A stretch of DNA of 39,070 nucleotides from a virus: positions 1 to 39,070 of the IMG/VR virus record IMGVR_UViG_3300037584_000229; one strand, written 5' to 3'. The notes under the pieces were generated by a model, which saw only the letters and a list, made by a program, of their open reading frames with translations, ran no database searches and was not told the origin of the DNA. How positions within the stretch are numbered: position 1 is the stretch's first letter; every line of letters starts with the position of its first letter. Shown here in pieces: positions 37,391 to 39,070 of the stretch. A program made the position numbers and the translations under genes.

Positions 37391-39070
37391 ACAACTACTT
37401 ACCAACAGATTATCAATCATTTATTCACACATCAAGGTACGCTAAATACTTTGATGGCAAAGGCAGAGAATCCTGGTCTGAGACAGTAGACAGATATATG
37501 GGTAATGTTGTGGGTTACGACATTGATCACAAAGTTTACAACGAAATAAGAGAAGCTATCCTTGGATTGGAAATCATGCCTAGCATGAGAGCCATGATGA
37601 CTGCAGGTCCAGCCCTTGAGAGAGACAACACTGCAGGATACAACTGTAGTTACTTACCTGTAGATGACCCAAAGTCCTTCGATGAGGCCATGTTTATTCT
37701 TCTCTGTGGCACTGGTGTCGGCTTCAGTGTTGAGAGACAGTTCATTAGCAATCTTCCCGAAATCCCTGAACTCTTCCAGAGTGATACTACCATTGTGGTA
37801 AAGGACAGCAAGGAGGGGTGGGCTAAAGCGTTCAGACAATTATTGGCACTCCTTTGGGCAGGTGAGATTCCATTGTGGGATGTAAGCAGAGTTAGACCTG
37901 CAGGTGCAAGACTCAAAACATTTGGTGGTAGAGCCTCTGGTCCTGCTCCTCTTGTAGATCTGTTTAACTTTTCAGTTAAGATGTTCAAAGAAGCAGAGGG
38001 GCGTAAGTTATCTTCAATAGAGTGTCACGATCTAATGTGTAAGATCGGAGAGATAGTAGTTGTAGGTGGTGTCAGACGCAGTGCTATGATCTCTTTATCT
38101 AACCTCAGTGATGATCGTATGCGTCACGCTAAGTCTGGTAACTGGTGGGATAACGAACCCCAACGTGCCTTGGCTAACAACAGTGTGTCATACACAGAGA
38201 AACCAGATAGTCTGTCCTTCATGCGTGAGTGGATGGCACTAGTAGAATCAGGGAGTGGTGAACGTGGTATCTTTAACAGGGAAGCATCTAAAAAACAGGC
38301 TGCAAAGAATGGCAGACGTGATACTGATTATGACTTTGGAACTAATCCATGCAGTGAAATTATTCTCAGGCCGTATCAGTTCTGTAATCTTACGGAAGTT
38401 GTGGTACGAGCCACAGATACGGTGGATGATCTGGCTAGAAAAGTCAGACTCGCCACAATACTTGGGACGATCCAAAGCACGTACACGAAATTTCCATACC
38501 TGCGAAAAGTGTGGACAACGAATACTGAAGAAGAACGTTTGTTGGGTGTGTCACTAACTGGTATTATGGACAACCCTTTAATGACTATAAAAAATAAAGG
38601 GCTAGGTAAAACACTTGAAAATCTACGTAACGTTGCTGTTGTTGCTAACGCTGAGTGGTCTGATCGTCTTGGTATTCCACAGTCGGCAGCTATTACCTGT
38701 GTCAAACCATCAGGTACAGTCTCACAGTTGGTTGACTCTGCCTCTGGAATCCATGCACGTCATTCACCTTATTACGTTAGAACCGTTAGAGGAGATAACA
38801 AAGATCCTCTTACCACCTTCATGAAGGATCAGGGTATTCCTAGTGAACCTGATGTGTTTAAACCAGATCAAACAACAGTGTTCTCGTTTCCTGTAAAGGC
38901 TCCTAACAAGGCTGTGGTTACATCTGACTTATCTGCTGTTGACCAACTTAACATGTGGTTGATGTATCAGAGAAACTGGTGTGAGCATAAACCATCTGTA
39001 ACTATCAACGTTAAGAAGGATGAGTGGTTCGAGGTTGGAACATTTGTGTATGAACACTTTGATGAAATGA
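37387..39070 (+). CDS. Adenosylcobalamin-dependent ribonucleotide reductase (class II, 3' end outside window)
   Basis: 561 codons visible, no stop before the edge. Monomeric RTPR-type: CGTGVGFSVERQ (107-118), redox Cys C87 (GYNCSYL), thiyl-radical site NPCSEI (C322, E324) and partner Cys C333 (FCNLTE). C322 to C333 spacing equals C408 to C419 in the Lactobacillus enzyme. CVKPSGTVSQLVDSASGIHA follows. The C-terminal redox cysteine pair lies outside the window. It converts ribonucleotides to deoxyribonucleotides for phage DNA using vitamin B12, independent of oxygen. ATGA overlap with mazG. Confidence 0.9.
   Translation, partial: MNNYLPTDYQSFIHTSRYAKYFDGKGRESWSETVDRYMGNVVGYDIDHKVYNEIREAILGLEIMPSMRAMMTAGPALERDNTAGYNCSYLPVDDPKSFDEAMFILLCGTGVGFSVERQFISNLPEIPELFQSDTTIVVKDSKEGWAKAFRQLLALLWAGEIPLWDVSRVRPAGARLKTFGGRASGPAPLVDLFNFSVKMFKEAEGRKLSSIECHDLMCKIGEIVVVGGVRRSAMISLSNLSDDRMRHAKSGNWWDNEPQRALANNSVSYTEKPDSLSFMREWMALVESGSGERGIFNREASKKQAAKNGRRDTDYDFGTNPCSEIILRPYQFCNLTEVVVRATDTVDDLARKVRLATILGTIQSTYTKFPYLRKVWTTNTEEERLLGVSLTGIMDNPLMTIKNKGLGKTLENLRNVAVVANAEWSDRLGIPQSAAITCVKPSGTVSQLVDSASGIHARHSPYYVRTVRGDNKDPLTTFMKDQGIPSEPDVFKPDQTTVFSFPVKAPNKAVVTSDLSAVDQLNMWLMYQRNWCEHKPSVTINVKKDEWFEVGTFVYEHFDEM

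Noticed and set aside
38255-38557. Plus-strand frame ending with CEKCGQRILKKNVCWVC (zinc-finger look)
   Set aside because: It overlaps the reductase in another frame, has no ribosome site, and the reductase reads through intact with conserved residues; the cysteines are a coincidence.
37650-38705. Minus-strand open frames opposite the ribonucleotide reductase
   Set aside because: The plus-strand reductase frame is continuous with catalytic motifs; the antisense frames have no features.
1-39070. CRISPR array, integrase, transposase or tRNA genes
   Set aside because: I looked on both strands for regular direct repeats with unique spacers, recombinase motifs and tRNA T-arms and found none; the tandem repeats present are coding.

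Overview
The window is one contiguous 39 kb piece of a tailed-phage genome. It is most likely a short-tailed (podovirus-like) marine phage of the general HMO-2011 / uncultured Mediterranean phage type, infecting an alphaproteobacterium. This rests on the gene set, on remembered similarity of many small genes to marine viral sequences, and on a phage-borne DUF1127 gene, a family typical of Alphaproteobacteria. No database search was possible. I found no tRNA, integrase, RNA polymerase, insertion sequence or CRISPR array.

Layout. Positions 1-21945 are all on the minus strand and form the late module. In transcription order (right to left) it starts with a lysis cassette: a tiny membrane peptide, an EF-hand holin-like protein, an M15 endolysin, small secreted proteins and a lipoprotein. 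Next comes a group of very basic small proteins (DUF5872-like, DUF6321-like, a MKKKGMANGG repeat protein and a Lys/Pro-rich protein), then a DUF1127 protein, terminase small subunit, an HTH protein, terminase large subunit and portal. The module ends with a 1300-residue polyvalent-type protein, scaffold, major capsid protein, a decoration-like protein, a head-tail adaptor, a beta-rich tail protein and a repeat-built tail fibre that runs off the left edge.

Positions 21946-22794 are an AT-rich divergent control region. It carries three families of palindromes: TACTTNAAGTA sites, five phased TAGTTTAA-NN-TTAAACTA sites, and two GTGATCAC sites. It is the best candidate for the early/late switch and possibly the replication origin.

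Positions 22795-39070 are on the plus strand and form the early/middle module. About 30 small, mostly unrecognised genes, many overlapping by 1-20 bases, come first, with a GP88-like cysteine protein, a HEXXH metalloprotein, an HNH nuclease and zinc-ribbon and NUMOD1-like proteins among them. The replication block follows: primase-helicase, family A DNA polymerase and SSB. A tandem terminator separates it from a PD-(D/E)XK exonuclease and T7-type endonuclease I. MazG and an adenosylcobalamin-dependent ribonucleotide reductase close the window; the reductase is cut by the right edge.

Working together, the early genes copy and recombine the DNA and recycle nucleotides (exonuclease, MazG, reductase). 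The late genes package DNA, build the virion and lyse the cell. Four sigma70-like promoter candidates are visible. Three share a 16-bp spacer and a -10 of TATAAC or TACAAC; the fourth has a 17-bp spacer, TATAAC and a weak -35. One lies directly upstream of the capsid gene and would start a transcript with a large 5' stem-loop. The absence of a phage RNA polymerase fits use of host RNA polymerase.
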